Counted from the first letter of the stretch, positions 34,701 through 57,445 are shown. The stretch: 64,000 nt of DNA from Nematostella vectensis (GCF_932526225.1 NC_064038.1:3286001-3350000); one strand, 5' to 3'. Made by a program: numbers and translations. The notes: generated by a model from the sequence alone, not told the origin.

Positions 34701-35655
34701 ACTTATAATCATAAGCTTTTTATAAATACTATAGTTTATTTAATTTTTAAATTTTAGTGCAGTTTATCTCGAATCTTGTGGCGCAAAAATTTTAGACGAG
34801 CTTCTTCGTCACTTGCTCCTCGACCCAGTGCATCTCGCATTAAACGCACCAAAGAAGTCCCAAAGCTTGACGGTCAAACGTCCCTGCCTCTATAACACAT
34901 TATTAAAATTAGCATTCTATTTGTGAAAGTTTTGAAAAGCAAATAGCTTACCAGAGGTAAGAGGGACTCACTTCGCTCCAACTTCTAGGCTTCCAAATCG
35001 AGAAATAACAACAGCACAAGTTCAGTTAAGACTTATACTTTTATTTTAAACTGTTGTTTGGAACTATGAAGTGATTTAAGCAATTTAGCAAGTTTATCGA
35101 TGACGCTTATACGAGTACTTAAAATGAACTTGGGCCGCCTGTGTGTGAACCCGATACAAGCTTCATCTTGACTTCATTGTAGCCATTGCTGTTATCGTAC
35201 GTCACGAGTGCGTAAATCTACTATGAATTCATTTCGCAGGTGCTTCACGCAGAGTACAAGGCTCCTGTCAAGGAATCCTTGACCAGTTCAAAGGTAAGAA
35301 GCAAAAGCAGATATTTGCAAATATTGGAAAGACGGCCGTAATCAATGTCTGAACAGTCAGAAACTTTTTTCGACCATTACAGAAAAAAATACAGTACAGT
35401 TATATTACAAAAGTAGATCGTGAATACACAGAGCACAGATACTTTGATACTGAAAATATTAAAAACAAGAAAAACGCGAAGAAACATTCAAAGTGCTTTA
35501 TTCTTGTTGTATTTCAGAAGCGGACCGCGCCTGCGCCGACAGTCGAACCCAACATTCCCGCCATCTTGGAGGACTTCAAGATTATTGGAGAAGGACTGGT
35601 GAAGAGTGTTCAATCATTAAAGAAAAACACTGATCAGTATATGAACACACCATGA
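16795..35655 (+). CDS. NOL6: NOL6 / Nrap nucleolar protein (complete, 24 exons, 1147 aa)
   Basis: Exons: 16795-16842, 17035-17145, 17574-17690, 23472-23651, 24095-24263, 24374-24508, 25351-25517, 25612-25732, 25804-25868, 26097-26314, 26879-27056, 27285-27404, 28105-28256, 28689-28950, 29151-29289, 29855-30009, 30715-30872, 31306-31556, 32011-32135, 32856-32942, 33553-33744, 34513-34614, 35240-35293, 35518-35655. Sum 3444 nt, in phase at all 23 junctions. Nrap proteins are small-subunit processome components needed for 18S rRNA maturation in the nucleolus. Recognised blocks: SLYRPLTSEELGELKETEQL near the N terminus, VWLRQRELDEGQGGF across the exon 7/8 junction (about 309), WGSKSELRRFKDG (about 552), DWKTTPIIVNFNNDLT, and the C-terminal ILEDFKIIGEGLVKSV. 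The length equals the human protein (about 1146 aa). Exon 1 has an atypical donor (GTTGGT) and is the least certain part. The introns hold six minisatellites and a 2.1-kb transposon. Confidence 0.96.
17644..23110. repeat. 74-bp minisatellite made of NOL6 exon 3 end plus donor, about 44 copies
   Basis: The true junction is at 17690/17691 (GAGTATGAG|GTACAG). Each 74-bp unit repeats about 47 bp of exon sequence (TTCTTCTGGCGATACCAG, then ATGG, A-run, GAGTATGAG), the donor, and 27 bp of intron. About 28 units run to 19765; a transposon interrupts at 19766-21900; about 16 more run to about 23084. Units are nearly identical (GGGAAA versus GGAAAA variants, rare C for T). Each copy would add an in-frame stop ten codons after the donor if retained. 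Confidence 0.98.
19766..21900. mobile_element. 2.1-kb non-autonomous DNA transposon with TA target duplication and internal inverted arrays
   Basis: Ends CAGTACCGCTC and GAGCGGTACTG are exact inverse repeats, flanked by TA at 19764-19765 and 21901-21902; removing the element and one TA restores a normal 74-bp repeat unit. Both flanks carry clusters of the palindrome TTCGCGAA (left about 19796-19955, right about 21796-21875). The middle holds about four copies of a ~110-140-bp unit with GCCGATCGCTTGATAT, then about seven in the opposite orientation, making the whole element one large imperfect palindrome. No transposase is encoded. TA targets fit Tc1/mariner or ISL2EU-type elements. Confidence 0.9.
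23664..24006. repeat. Degenerate AGGGATATATGGCCA minisatellite
   Basis: About 15 diverged 18-24-bp units in NOL6 intron 4, starting 12 bp after the exon 4 donor without including it. Confidence 0.85.
26385..26840. repeat. Degenerate ~42-bp minisatellite
   Basis: About ten diverged units of the type CATAACCTGTTCAACTGTGA then TCTGTAACCCTTTACTGGGC in NOL6 intron 10. More diverged than the junction arrays, so probably older. Confidence 0.85.
27385..27630. repeat. ~34-bp minisatellite starting inside NOL6 exon 12
   Basis: About seven units of CCCCCTGGTGATAACACAC then AAGTGCATCACCT. The first CCCCCTGGTGATAATACACTG is the coding end of exon 12 (exon ends 27404, donor GTGAGC), so the array was seeded across the donor junction. 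Confidence 0.92.
30083..30505. repeat. ~65-75-bp minisatellite in NOL6 intron 16
   Basis: About six imperfect units with CAATAGTATCTTAGAACACT, AGGTCTTACAAAACTACATT and CTTTAAGATAACCC. Confidence 0.85.
30955..31100. repeat. GACA-rich imperfect microsatellite
   Basis: Repeated AGACAG/GACAGAC words in NOL6 intron 17. Confidence 0.7.
32268..32790. repeat. 24-bp minisatellite in NOL6 intron 19
   Basis: About 18-20 units of ATTGGCAACTCTCTTTCTCC plus CGGT. All six frames stay mostly open because the unit is a multiple of three; those ORFs are artefacts. The array ends about 60 bp before the exon 20 acceptor. Confidence 0.93.
33876..34090. mobile_element. MITE family copy 1
   Basis: Inverted ends AATTCGTTGTTGCGCGACCTC and GAGGTCGCGATACCAATT, with a core containing TTTGTCTGGTTTTGATTG and TTTGGTTTGATTGACTACG. 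A second, better preserved copy is at 57508-57682. Lies in NOL6 intron 21. Confidence 0.7.
34200..34395 (-). mobile_element. tRNA-derived SINE-like element
   Basis: On the minus strand, TAGTGGTTAACATGTCAGGC resembles a pol III A box and GGTCTGGGTTCACTTCCC a B box about 35 bp later, followed by an unrelated tail. Too irregular for a functional tRNA. Lies in NOL6 intron 21. Confidence 0.5.
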
Positions 35656-35742
35656 AGAAATGAATGGAGAACATTGATATTCAGACGTAGCAGCACGGGC
35701 TATAAGAAAATTTTACTCCGAAATAATGTCTAATTATTGTTG

Positions 35743-35748
35743 AATAAA
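35743..35748 (+). terminator. NOL6 polyadenylation signal
   Basis: AATAAA 88 bp after the NOL6 stop and only 44 bp before the next TISU motif. Confidence 0.75.
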
Positions 35749-35795
35749 TCACGTATTCCCACCTAAGCTGGTCCATGCGGAGCGCATTATCCAAG

Positions 35796-36462
35796 ATGGC
35801 GGCCGGGTTATGCGAACTCCTTGTTTACAGGGTTTACGTGCCAGAAAAACTATGAAAGCCTACAGGTAGGCTAGGCCCGGTAGGATTTTGTTAGGGGAGT
35901 ATTTGATCCCGTACCAAACAAGGATGCTCTGGCCCTCAGGCACGAAGAGCGATCTCTCCGATTTATCTGTATCTCTGGGGAATAGATTTTACTCGACCAA
36001 GTATTTTCAAAGGGTACCACTCATTTTAAAATAATTCACGCCAAGAAACGGCTAGTTGTATTCCATGTCTCGTGTACCCGATGGGTAACATGAGGATTGA
36101 AATATAAGATTGAATATCTTGGAATCTGAACTAGCCTACTAAACAAATCCTGCCAATCAAGTAAAGGCTAAACTATCACGTGATGGCCACACCTGCGTTA
36201 GGAGTGGAGGAGTTTCTAGGCCATTTCACTTGCTAAGAAAAATGATCGCCAGGAATGTAGACATCACAATCTGAATCTGAGAAGCGATTTTTATCTGCTT
36301 TTAAAGTTGCAAAATATGCAAAATATGTTATTAAACCCGGCTTAGAAAGTTTCGCTAATCTTTATACGTGCTGTTGTTTTTATGTTCGTTTCTATTTCTA
36401 TGTCTTAGAAACGATATCAGAAGACTAAAGAAGAATTAGAGAATTGGGATCTAGAATTATAA
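35796..36462 (+). CDS. Candidate small three-exon gene (67 aa), unknown
   Basis: Starts at an ATG inside a perfect 12/12 TISU motif (35792-35803, CAAGATGGCGGC). Proposed exons 35796-35831, 35900-36013 and 36409-36462 keep phase and end at TAA. The last exon has an excellent acceptor (pyrimidine tract then TTAG) and encodes KRYQKTKEELENWDLEL. The first donor (AGG|GTTTAC) and second acceptor are weak alternatives: a better donor at 35865 (ACAG|GTAGGC) would need read-through of an in-frame TGA. I do not recognise the product. Confidence 0.3.
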
Positions 36463-37737
36463 GCACGATCATGAATCAAGGACATTTCAATTTGCACGAA
36501 AAAGGACTCGTTTTTATAAAACCGCAAAAACTGTTTATTTTTTATCAAGAGTAGGAGATCAATCAATGGGAACATAATCTATGAACTTCTGAGACTTTTC
36601 TGTAAGCAAAGATCAAGATAAACATAATACATATTGACATAAGACATATTGTCGCCTTTTACTTGCTCGCTCTAGCTTCCTGTTTACTGTAAGCTAATGA
36701 GGTAATAACAGCTTCGATTAGGAGGAAGATTAGTGTCTTGTCCTCGTCACGGTTTGACATTGCAGCGCCACAAATATTAACCCAGGAAATAGCAGTGAAA
36801 ATCTTGCACGAATTTGGACCAAGAGGCGGTGGTTAACAATTGACCCAGGGCCGGCGAAGGTTTAACCCAGGCGTTGCGTAAACACAGGATCAGAGGGACG
36901 CGCCCGGCAGCTATCTGGCCATATCGCTTCGGAAGCTATACAAGGCAAAGGAAATTACCTTGAGTCTGGGTAAGCAGTAATGACTAAAAAAAATAATAAT
37001 AAACCATCAAACTATACTTAGTTTTTTTTTATATATATATATTTTAAGAAAATGACCGAAAGGGTGTGCACCATACCAACCCCCACCCCCTTACCCGCAC
37101 CTTAAGAGGATACCAAATTCCGACAGAAATTGCTTTTATGAATTACTCTTTTCGTTGTTGATTTAATTGCGAGGTCGAAAGATAAAGACAAGGAAATGGT
37201 AAAAAGTCGTTAAAAATATCGGCTTACCTTACTCTGTCTGACTTAATCGAAAATCTGCAATCTGCAGCTGCGTTCACTAAAGAAGCAATTTTCCGGACTT
37301 TCTTGATACAGGTTAATCTATTCACAAAGCGCGTATAGAATTTTGATTGGCTCACCAGCTTTTCTCAAAATAGCCATTCTCTAGGAAGGCTCATACACCT
37401 TTTGCTTTTCATTACCGAGAAATACGCAGTCATTTTAGCCAAACTTACAAACATTTACGCCGACGTACTGTCATTTATACGAAAGTAAAAGCATTTGAAC
37501 TAAAAGGAAATACATTAACGATTTTTACATAATCGAGTGCACACAATTGCATTTTTATCACATTCATTTACACTTTTTGACAATCAGGAACGAAAAATCT
37601 GTTTTCATTTTCGCGTTAAAGCATAACAACAACACTAAAAAATTGTTATTGTTATGTTATTGTTTTTTGTATCACTCGTACCCAGGATCTTGCTTATATT
37701 GACCGTCTGTTTCAAAGCGAGGCTGCCAAAAAACAAA
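36463..37737. other. Intergenic, NOL6/small ORF to KXD1
   Basis: No exon or repeat array recognised. Contains A/T-rich runs near 37020-37045 and an inverted CCAAT (GATTGGCT) near 37350 that may belong to the KXD1 promoter. Confidence 0.6.
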
Positions 37738-37770
37738 ATGGCCGCCGTCACGAGTAAAAACCCACAATAA
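37738..37770 (+). other. Upstream ORF of KXD1 (10 codons)
   Basis: ATGGCCGCC start and TAA stop, 27 bp before the KXD1 ATG. Present only if transcription starts upstream of it. Confidence 0.35.
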
Positions 37771-37797
37771 CACAAGTTAACACTTCCTTGACATCTA

Positions 37798-40700
37798 ATG
37801 CTTACAATGGCCGAGGCACCTGAACCGAGTGCCTTACGGTATGGCCAAGGTTCTAAGGAGGAGATGCCGTCCCGTGTCTTTGTGACGCGTGCTAACACCT
37901 TAGCGGCGGATGAGTTCTGCCGTCGTATGAGCAAGATGGCATCAAAGGAAGACGTGAAAACCATGGAGACACTTCAGATAAAAGCGTAAGAGTGTTTTAC
38001 TTCTATGGATTATTTAATGATGACCGCAGTAGACAGAGCAGGTAGTAGACCCTTACAGTTGAAAATGCTAAAGTGTAAAAAAGTGATCACGAGTGAGCGC
38101 CTAACCCAGGTCAAAATTTGTTTTGTTTTACATAAGCCCGGTTGACCCACATGTTTTCCACACTGCTCTCAACCCGTGTAAGATTTTGGCTGCTTGCAAA
38201 AAGATATATACATGATATAAGCTCGGGTTGGCTAGTGAATTGTGTGTTTTACATGAGAAGATCTGTGAACCAGGGCATCCCCATCTGAGAACCAGGTTGC
38301 GCCGGGATAAAAATTGACCTGAGTTAGAGGTGGATTCATCTAAACGTTTACAGAAAGTTATGAGAAGAATTGTTGACCCAGGTTAGGGCGCTAGCCTGGG
38401 CTGGTGCTCATCCAAGGATCCTGTAAGAAATACTTAAGGAGCTCTGGAATTCCCAAATCGCTGAAAATGACTACAATTTTCAATATTCTTTAAAGTCTTG
38501 CCAACAGCTTAATCGCCTTCTGGCTTCTGTCATTGGAAATCCTTGAAGCGGATTAATTGTCCAGCACCAAAATGGTCTCAAATCATGCACTTCTCTGCAA
38601 GGGGCTGGCCATTAGAAGGCCACCAAATGTAATTTCAACATTTTGAATGACACTAGCGGGAAAGCCGTTTAGTAGAATATTTCTTAATTTCCATGAATAA
38701 AAAATAATTGAAGGCTCTGCTTTTGTCACTGCTCAAATCGTATGACTGCATAATGTTATCACATAAATAATAAATGACTATTGATTATTGGAACACCATC
38801 AACGTATCAATATCAATCAATGAAAGTTGTTTGATACTATGGTATTAAACAATCAGTGAATAATTGAAATTCTACCATAGATTGAGATTTGATGTAATTC
38901 AGAAAATCATTGTTCATTAGTCTCAGTGAAGTTGGTTTGGGATATTAATCGATTGATGTTTTTTATGTTTATTTTGATTATGATTGATAACCTGTTTCAC
39001 TAATTGATTACATGATAATATTAAGCATGATAAGGGAGTCTTTATCATTGGCGAGGAGGTATGGGTGTAAGTAATGTACATACATATTTATATAAATAAC
39101 ACTACTTGTATTCACCTTCTTAGAGATAATATGGAATAATAGAAAATTTTTGTCCATGTTTTAATTGGTATACCAATTAAAAAAATGAAAACATCCATTT
39201 TACATTTCACATAAATGAAATACTCATAGACATAGTTGCAGTCACACGAAATAATTTGACAATAAGTTGACTATAAGAACCACCAAAACATAAGTTTTTA
39301 AAAAAAATCCATTTGGTCATCCTAATTTCATACCTTTTTTACTAGGTTGACAAAGTTTGAGAAAACAAATGAAACATTTCAAAGCTTCAACCATCTGTCC
39401 TCCATCCGATATGAGGTCCTCAACCACAGGTTCAAAAACCACACAACAATGTTGTTGGATATGAAGAAGGACTTGGACATTGTCTTCAGAAGAATAAGGT
39501 AGATTATGGCCACAGTCTGGAAGGGGTATTTTAGACTAGAAACAGGATTTAAAGGCAACGCCATGGTACTGCGCATGTCTTGAGTGAGTGTTTATTATAG
39601 GCCTTTAATTGTCTACAAACAGTTGATCTTTAAGCTGTCAATGCCTTGTTAAATAATATGCAATATTTTATTGAAAATTATTTTTATTGACAGTTTGTGG
39701 TCATTTCCTCTGAATTTAAGTTTCCCACATGTACCAAAGGCTCAAAGTAAATAATTAGAATTTAACTGAAATTCATTGTGTCCAGGCAGGAGAGCTTTTA
39801 CAAAGCTCTTACCATGACACTGCCCCTTAAAACTAGCAAGAACAGAAGTTGGTCTAAAAGGAAGGGGATGAGGAATAAGGAACTTGATTTGTAGTAAACA
39901 GTAAAGAAAGAGTGGGGAAGAAAAGTGTCCAAGAAAATCGGAATACTCAGACCCACTCCCACTTCAGGAGTCTGTATGGTACCCATCTCTGAGAGGCTGT
40001 TGGCATTATTGAGTTGGGTGATAACTTACTTAGACAATATGTAACCTTTCATTTTCAGAACATTGAAGTCAAAACTTTCCAAGCAATATGGGGAAGCTTT
40101 CCTCTGTAAGTTTACGGGTGCATGAAATGGTAGATTAAATGCCAAATGGGTAAATTAAAAGCCAGTGCAATGTGATTGATAAATCTGTTATGTGCACATC
40201 CCTAAATGGTTCAGGCGCGTTTGTATTATATCCATATCTACCATTATCCACATCAAATACTTTTATTGCAAGAAACGAAAGTGAGTTCCAATGAAAGAAA
40301 CCATTCTCTTTCCTTTTACTTCCTTCTCAGCTTCCATCTCTTTACTGTTGCCTGTTGATTTAAGTGCCCAGTAAAACTTTTACAAAGTTTCCTTTCTTAG
40401 CTAATTTTTTAAAATAAAAGCATAGAACACAAACTCCCACTCCCATATGTGCACTTTAAAAAATAACAAATTTGATTTTTTGTGTAGCCACATCAGTGAA
40501 CATAAAAAAATTAGAAGAATTGGTAGCGGAAGACCAAGAGGAGGAAAAACCTGATAGACCAGGTCGTGATAGGACAACAACATCAACCGATGAACCAGGT
40601 CGCGATAGGACAACAACATCAACCGATGAACCAGGTCGCGATAGGACAACAACATCAACCGATGAACCAGGTCGCGATAGGACAACAACATCAACCGATG

Positions 40701-41206
40701 AACCAGGTCGCGATAGGACAACAACATCAACCGATGAACCAGGTCGCGATGGGACAACAACATCAACATCAACCAATGAACCAGGCCGTAATAGAATAAC
40801 AACATCAGCTGAGGGCCTGCCACACAGACAAATTGATGTACCCATGAGCACAGGGAAAAATTACCATCAAGACATAACTAATCAAACTCAAGAACAAAAG
40901 AAAATAGGTGGCGGTCAAGCACAGTGTGCTAGTGAAACCTTTAACCAAAGCCTTGAAATCGAACTAAACAAAGAATCTGGTCAACAGGGAACTGATTTTC
41001 CAGGCAGCGAAGGCATGAATAACTCTCCTGAGAGACCCAAACTCAGGCCCTCACTTTCTAGCTCTGATGAAGATTTTGGTTGCGAAGATGAGGGAACTTA
41101 TAGCTCAGTGAGCTCTGAGTCAGGTAGTACAAGCAGCTTGGATGTTATTGATAACATCAGAGATGATAGCACTGGGAATGGGTCAGTTCTGAATGAAGTT
41201 GAATAA
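37798..41206 (+). CDS. KXD1: KXD1, BORC/BLOC-related subunit with extended repeat tail (368 aa)
   Basis: Exons 37798-37985, 39346-39498, 40059-40105 and 40488-41206, 1107 nt, phase kept. The core (about 60-125) reads LTKFEKTNETFQSFNHLSS, then MKKDLDIVFRRIRTLKSKL; KKDL at 103-106 is the KxDL signature. The family joins the BORC complex on lysosomes and promotes Arl8-dependent positioning. The predicted helical coiled-coil core is followed by a long acidic, Ser/Thr-rich tail absent from the roughly 176-aa human protein; it starts with seven 12-aa repeats. A second in-frame ATG at 37807 is an equally possible start. Confidence 0.9.
40561..40800 (+). repeat. 36-bp coding minisatellite in KXD1
   Basis: Seven units of PGRDRTTTSTDE; the first five are almost identical, the sixth has a 6-bp TCAACA expansion and the seventh has diverged. 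The unit length keeps frame. Confidence 0.95.
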
Positions 41207-41207
41207 G

Positions 41208-41590
41208 ATAGTGATTATCAAGAGCTTGGTTTGAATGGTCTAAAAAAGTTAAGCCAAAAGAAATGAAACAGGCCTTTGATAGTTATCGATATGTTACGGT
41301 CAAATCCAATTATTGTTCAGTTAACTAGTTGATCATAATTATGACACAAGTAAAAAAAATTGTCAGTGTTCTAATTTTCCAGCTGACTATGACTTAGGCT
41401 CGATTACCAGCCGTTTGAAAAAGATAATGATTATCAAGAGCTTGGCTTAAGTCGTCTAAAAAAGTTAAGTTGAGCCAAAAAAAAAAACATGAAACAGGTC
41501 TTTGATAGTTATCGATATGCTACTGTTAACTCCAATTAATGCTCACTTAACTAGTTGATCATTATGACACACAAAAAACACGTCAGTGTT
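41208..41590. repeat. Direct duplication (~190 bp) in the KXD1 3' flank
   Basis: GATTATCAAGAGCTTGG, GTTATCGATATG, TTAACTAGTTGATCAT and GTCAGTGTT recur in the same order about 215 bp apart (41213 and 41425). Probably within the 3' UTR; an AATAAA occurs at 41742. Confidence 0.85.
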
Positions 41591-41599
41591 TTAATATAG

Positions 41600-43287
41600 C
41601 CTAACTATGACAAGGTCAGTTGTCTATGAGCTTCATCTTGTACTTGTAGACATCTTTTTATTAATGTTTGATATTTTTACTAAATTTCGAATTTATCAAG
41701 AACACATAAATGATGAGCAATTTAAACATCAATTAAAAAGAAATAAAAAACTGTGAGTTTTTGTGATTTTACACCATAGAATGGAATGGAGTGGTTTTCA
41801 AAATCCCCTGCAACAAAATTTAATTGTTAAAGTGTAATAGTCAAGTCAAAACAAAGACATTACAGTGTATTAGTACTAAATAGTATTTCACAGGTTTTTG
41901 AAAACCACTCTACCGTAATAATTTGTTAATGTGTTAACGTATAGATTGGATAAAAGTAGTGTTTTCAGAGTTAATACTCTATTTTTGAATAGAGGTTCCT
42001 TAGCATTCCCTTCGAGTTTTGTGTGATCATACGCATGCAACGCGCAGGTTTAACGTGACCATAGAAACGTTAACCCATTAACTCCTACACCACCCAAAAC
42101 TAGCCGCAAGATGGTTTCAAAAGCTAAAAAGCATCTCATAAATGCAAAATGTATTACGAGTTTTTGCAAGAAAACGTGGATTCTTGGGCATTTTCTTGTT
42201 TGGCTTTGAGAAGTTACTTTTAATGAATACTAAATGCTGTCTTTTCTTATACCAAATTGATAAAAAAAACTGTTGAAACTGCTATTCTGGGTCGTTTGAC
42301 CTCCAATATATTCGCTTGTGATAGAGGGTTTATTATACTCTGGGTAAAAGAGGCCCCGGAGCTTCGCGGCGACAACGATTTGAGCGAACGAGTCTACCAA
42401 GGTAGTTTTTTTTTTTTTTTTTATAGAAAGAAAACAAAACCACGAAATAAAAAACAATTTTGATTGTCATACACAAGTCATGGGGCGGCAACCCAATACT
42501 TATTCATATGCCTTCGGCTCGGCTTTTATACTTCATTGAGTTTGCAATACCCTGGTCATAGAGCCTCTAACGTCTCTGAGTCAGGACCACAAACCTTTGT
42601 ACGGGACACAGGGTAACTTTGCAAAGCCAAGAGAACAACAATAGAGCGGGCCCGCAAAGCACTGTTAAAAAGATAAGCCATGGAGTCGCTTTTGGCAGTG
42701 AGAAGATGGGGGTGGTGTTGCTGTTTGTTTTACTCAGTCTAACAATGCAGCAGTTTCCACGATTAAATAAAAAAAAACGTCTTCCTGATTTTCTTATGGT
42801 CTATTTATTTCTAATTAAATCATACAGATAGTACAAACATTTAGCTATAGTGTAAAAATATAACGATAAGCTAATGACGACGTTTCATTCGGATGCTTTC
42901 GTGCCTTGCAACTTGATTTCTCTCTTGACATCAGAATATATATATTTTATATATATATATAAGTATAAATTTCGATAAATGTGTATATAAGAACAAAGGT
43001 GTATAAACGAACACAGGAAGGTTTTCCTATGACAGAGTAACCCATGTCATTGTATAGATTTGAGAATCCATATACTTCAACTCTCAAATAAAATTCTTTT
43101 AGCATATTATATCATACAGATTTCATATTTTTATAAACCGAAGAACTTATTCGATTGTAATACTGTTTGGGCTTCCCGTGGATGGATACATGGCGTCATC
43201 AGAAACCTTCGTTCCAAGCCTAACGGTTTACCACAGGAGTTCCACACTCAAGTTATTGGACCCTAATCTGAGTGCCTTGTGCGACAC
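41600..43287. other. Convergent intergenic region, KXD1 to DMGDH
   Basis: Holds the 3' ends of both genes. Includes an interspersed repeat at about 42190-42370 sharing CTAAATGCTGTCTTTTCT and TGCTATTCTGGGTC with 45778-45955, and an AT-rich foldback near 42930-42962. No exon recognised. Confidence 0.65.
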
Positions 43288-55107
<11,820 letters not shown>

Positions 55108-55200
55108 GTTTGGGTTCGAATGGGTACCATAACACTACACAGGCTTCGGTGACCTTCAGCCAATCAGATCGCAAATATCTGTGGGTTTGACCAATCATTG
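55108..55200 (-). promoter_or_regulatory. DMGDH promoter and TISU-like start
   Basis: CCAATC boxes at 55160 and 55191 lie 53 and 84 bp upstream of the ATG. The start codon context AAACATGGCGGC (55100-55111) matches TISU in 11 of 12 positions, implying a very short leader. Confidence 0.6.
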
Positions 55201-56079
55201 CGCTTGTATGTTTTTGGGTGCATTCGCGCGAAACTTGTAAGTCAAGTTTACTCCAAGTTTGACTGGTTTGTTCACGGGCTATAGGATTCAAACAGCCTCG
55301 TTCTGTGAAGACAGGAGCAAAAAAAATGGCAAAGTTCAAATTTTAAGGTTGTATTAGCTTATATTTGTTTGTTTTATTTACTAAATTTCCCTTGTGCAAT
55401 ATAGAAGAAAATAAGCTTTGGTACTTTATGGTAGATAATCCTTTCTTGAGATATTGAAAATTGTAAGACTCTTGATTTCTGAAATTGCCCAATTTGGGTA
55501 AAAAATACTAGTTTTTCATGTACTGACATCTGTTGCTAAGGAAAATTAAATATAGCATAAAAGCCTTGAAAAAAGTCACAAGGGTCTGATGTTTGCCAAG
55601 TTGACCACCAAAATTATTCTGATTATTTTGATGACGTCATACCTTGACGTCATCACGTGACGTCATTGATACAGAAAAAAAACAAATAATTCGAATAAAC
55701 ATAGTCGAAAATATGTTTTAAATGCGTTTTAAGAATCTTGAGAGATGGGCGTAATCAGCCAAGCGTGCTTTTAAAAAATTGTTGAGAAATTATTTTTTCA
55801 CAAATTTTCAAAGGTCCTGAAATCCAGAATAATTGATATAATTCTAGTTTCTGCTAGTCTAGTTTCGATTGCCCGCGCGTGCGCAGTAACCACTTTTGTA
55901 TTTGATGGTTATCCACGTGCTCGGAATCCAAATGAAGTATTGGGACAAATTGGGTATGAAATTACCATTGCTTCTCACTGAGATGGTATAAACCCATACA
56001 GCCAAGACAGTTCAAATAATCCTTAAAATACTGCCCACAAACCAAGAAGACAATTGCGAGGAAATTACATAAGTATGCC
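55201..56079. other. Intergenic, no gene seen
   Basis: A/T-rich single-copy-looking sequence with a TGACGTCA-rich patch at about 55630-55666 (repeated GACGTCA words, CRE-like). Confidence 0.5.
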
Positions 56080-56720
56080 CTATACACAAGTTTGACCCCC
56101 ACATTGTTTACATTTGAATGTTATAGAAACTTTGCCCCTGGTCTCCCCTACCACTGCAGCTTCCTCACGGTTAATTAGCGCGTTACAATGTTCGCAGTGT
56201 GCATTATTTGCTATCAGGTTGAGGGTTTGTTTATTTGTAAGGACGTGATTTTCGGGCGTTATTTTTAGAGTGTTGTCGGTGAGGTTTTTCGTTAGCCTGT
56301 TCGTATATATTATCGACCCGTTCGTGGCACCCCTCCGCGGTCTGCTCTGTTCCCTCTTGGGATAATTTAGTCTCCACACCAAGGTCCTCAAATATTTGAG
56401 CTAACTCGACCCGGCTGTGAAATTCAGAAAGATTGGCAAGATTGGGCGAAACCGGCGTTGTTTTGAGGAATTCCCCCGAGTCGACTTCCGGTATTTTTAC
56501 TGTTACTAAATCTGTGTCTGTGTTTCTTTGTCTTTGAATTTCCCCTTCTAAGCTGGCGCTAGCACAGCAAATATTTACTTGACAGCCGAAATCTTTTGTA
56601 AACGTAGCCCGAGACGTATTTTCGGAAAAATTTTCGTTTGTTTTTCTCCAACGTTGTTTTGCAGCAAGCCTTGCTTTTTTTCTAAATATAACCACACTTT
56701 CACCACTGTCAAGCCATTCC
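56080..56720 (-). pseudogene. Broken ORF with zinc-ribbon-like end
   Basis: An open frame runs from about 56735 to 56231 without a clear ATG (ARLAAKQRWRKTNENF and a charged middle). A second frame overlaps it and ends at 56080 with C-x2-C ... C-x2-C (HCEHC, FKCKQCGGQTC), a zinc-ribbon pattern. The shift between frames suggests a frameshifted gene or transposon-derived ORF. I cannot name the family. Confidence 0.35.
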
Positions 56721-56819
56721 CAACAACAAAAAACTACACTATTGATTTCGTATTTTATATCCTTTTATTTTACAGCATTTGTCTCAAACATTTATTTTTT
56801 GTAAACAAAGACGCGCGGG

Positions 56820-56850
56820 TCACAACCGGAAGTAAAATTGTTTCCCGCCA
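56820..56850 (-). promoter_or_regulatory. Promoter-like ETS and E2F sites
   Basis: ACCGGAAGT (56825-56833) and TTTCCCGCC (56841-56849) in a GC- and CpG-richer patch about 130 bp upstream of the broken ORF. Confidence 0.4.
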
Positions 56851-57278
56851 AAACGGCATTTGTGATCGCGCGCGCTCAACGCCACCAGCGTAGCAACGGC
56901 ATCGCTGGGCAACACTAATGTCAGTACACCCTTAAAGTAACTTTGCTCAATCATATCACAATAACGGATCATCTACCAAAATTACCAAAGCTTATTTTGT
57001 TTTGGATTGCACAACAGACAAAAAAACAAACAAATATAACCTCAACACAAGGTTGAAAAAGTATGTTGAAAGCCTCTGTGAAACAGGGTAATTGCGCTGT
57101 CGTTTGAGTGTTAGCCCTTCGTCGCAACATACACGATTCTGGTTATCGTTTGCAAAACGGCGGATTGACGTGCAGGAACTTTGCCACTTGAACCTTGCAC
57201 TGGGTACCAGGTAGCCTGGTCCCGCTAATCTCTCGGTCAAACCGGAAACGCTCAGAAAGCGAGCAGGGGTCAAAACGT

Positions 57279-57445
57279 TTTTTACCACTCGTGACAACCA
57301 CTCGTGACAACCACTCGTGACAAACCACTCGTGACAACCACTCGTGACAGCCACTCGTGACAGCCACTCGTGACAACCACTCGTGACAACCACTCATGAC
57401 AACCACTCGTGACAAAACCACTGGTGACAAACAATTGTAAAAACC
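57279..57445. repeat. 13-bp tandem array CCACTCGTGACAA
   Basis: About 11 units, with T-for-C and one-base variants toward the right end. The same word reappears in each 144-bp unit downstream. Confidence 0.95.

Noticed and set aside
35796-36013. Selenoprotein with in-frame TGA
   Set aside because: One splice choice leaves a TGA in frame, but there is no CxxU-type context and no selenocysteine insertion hairpin was recognised.
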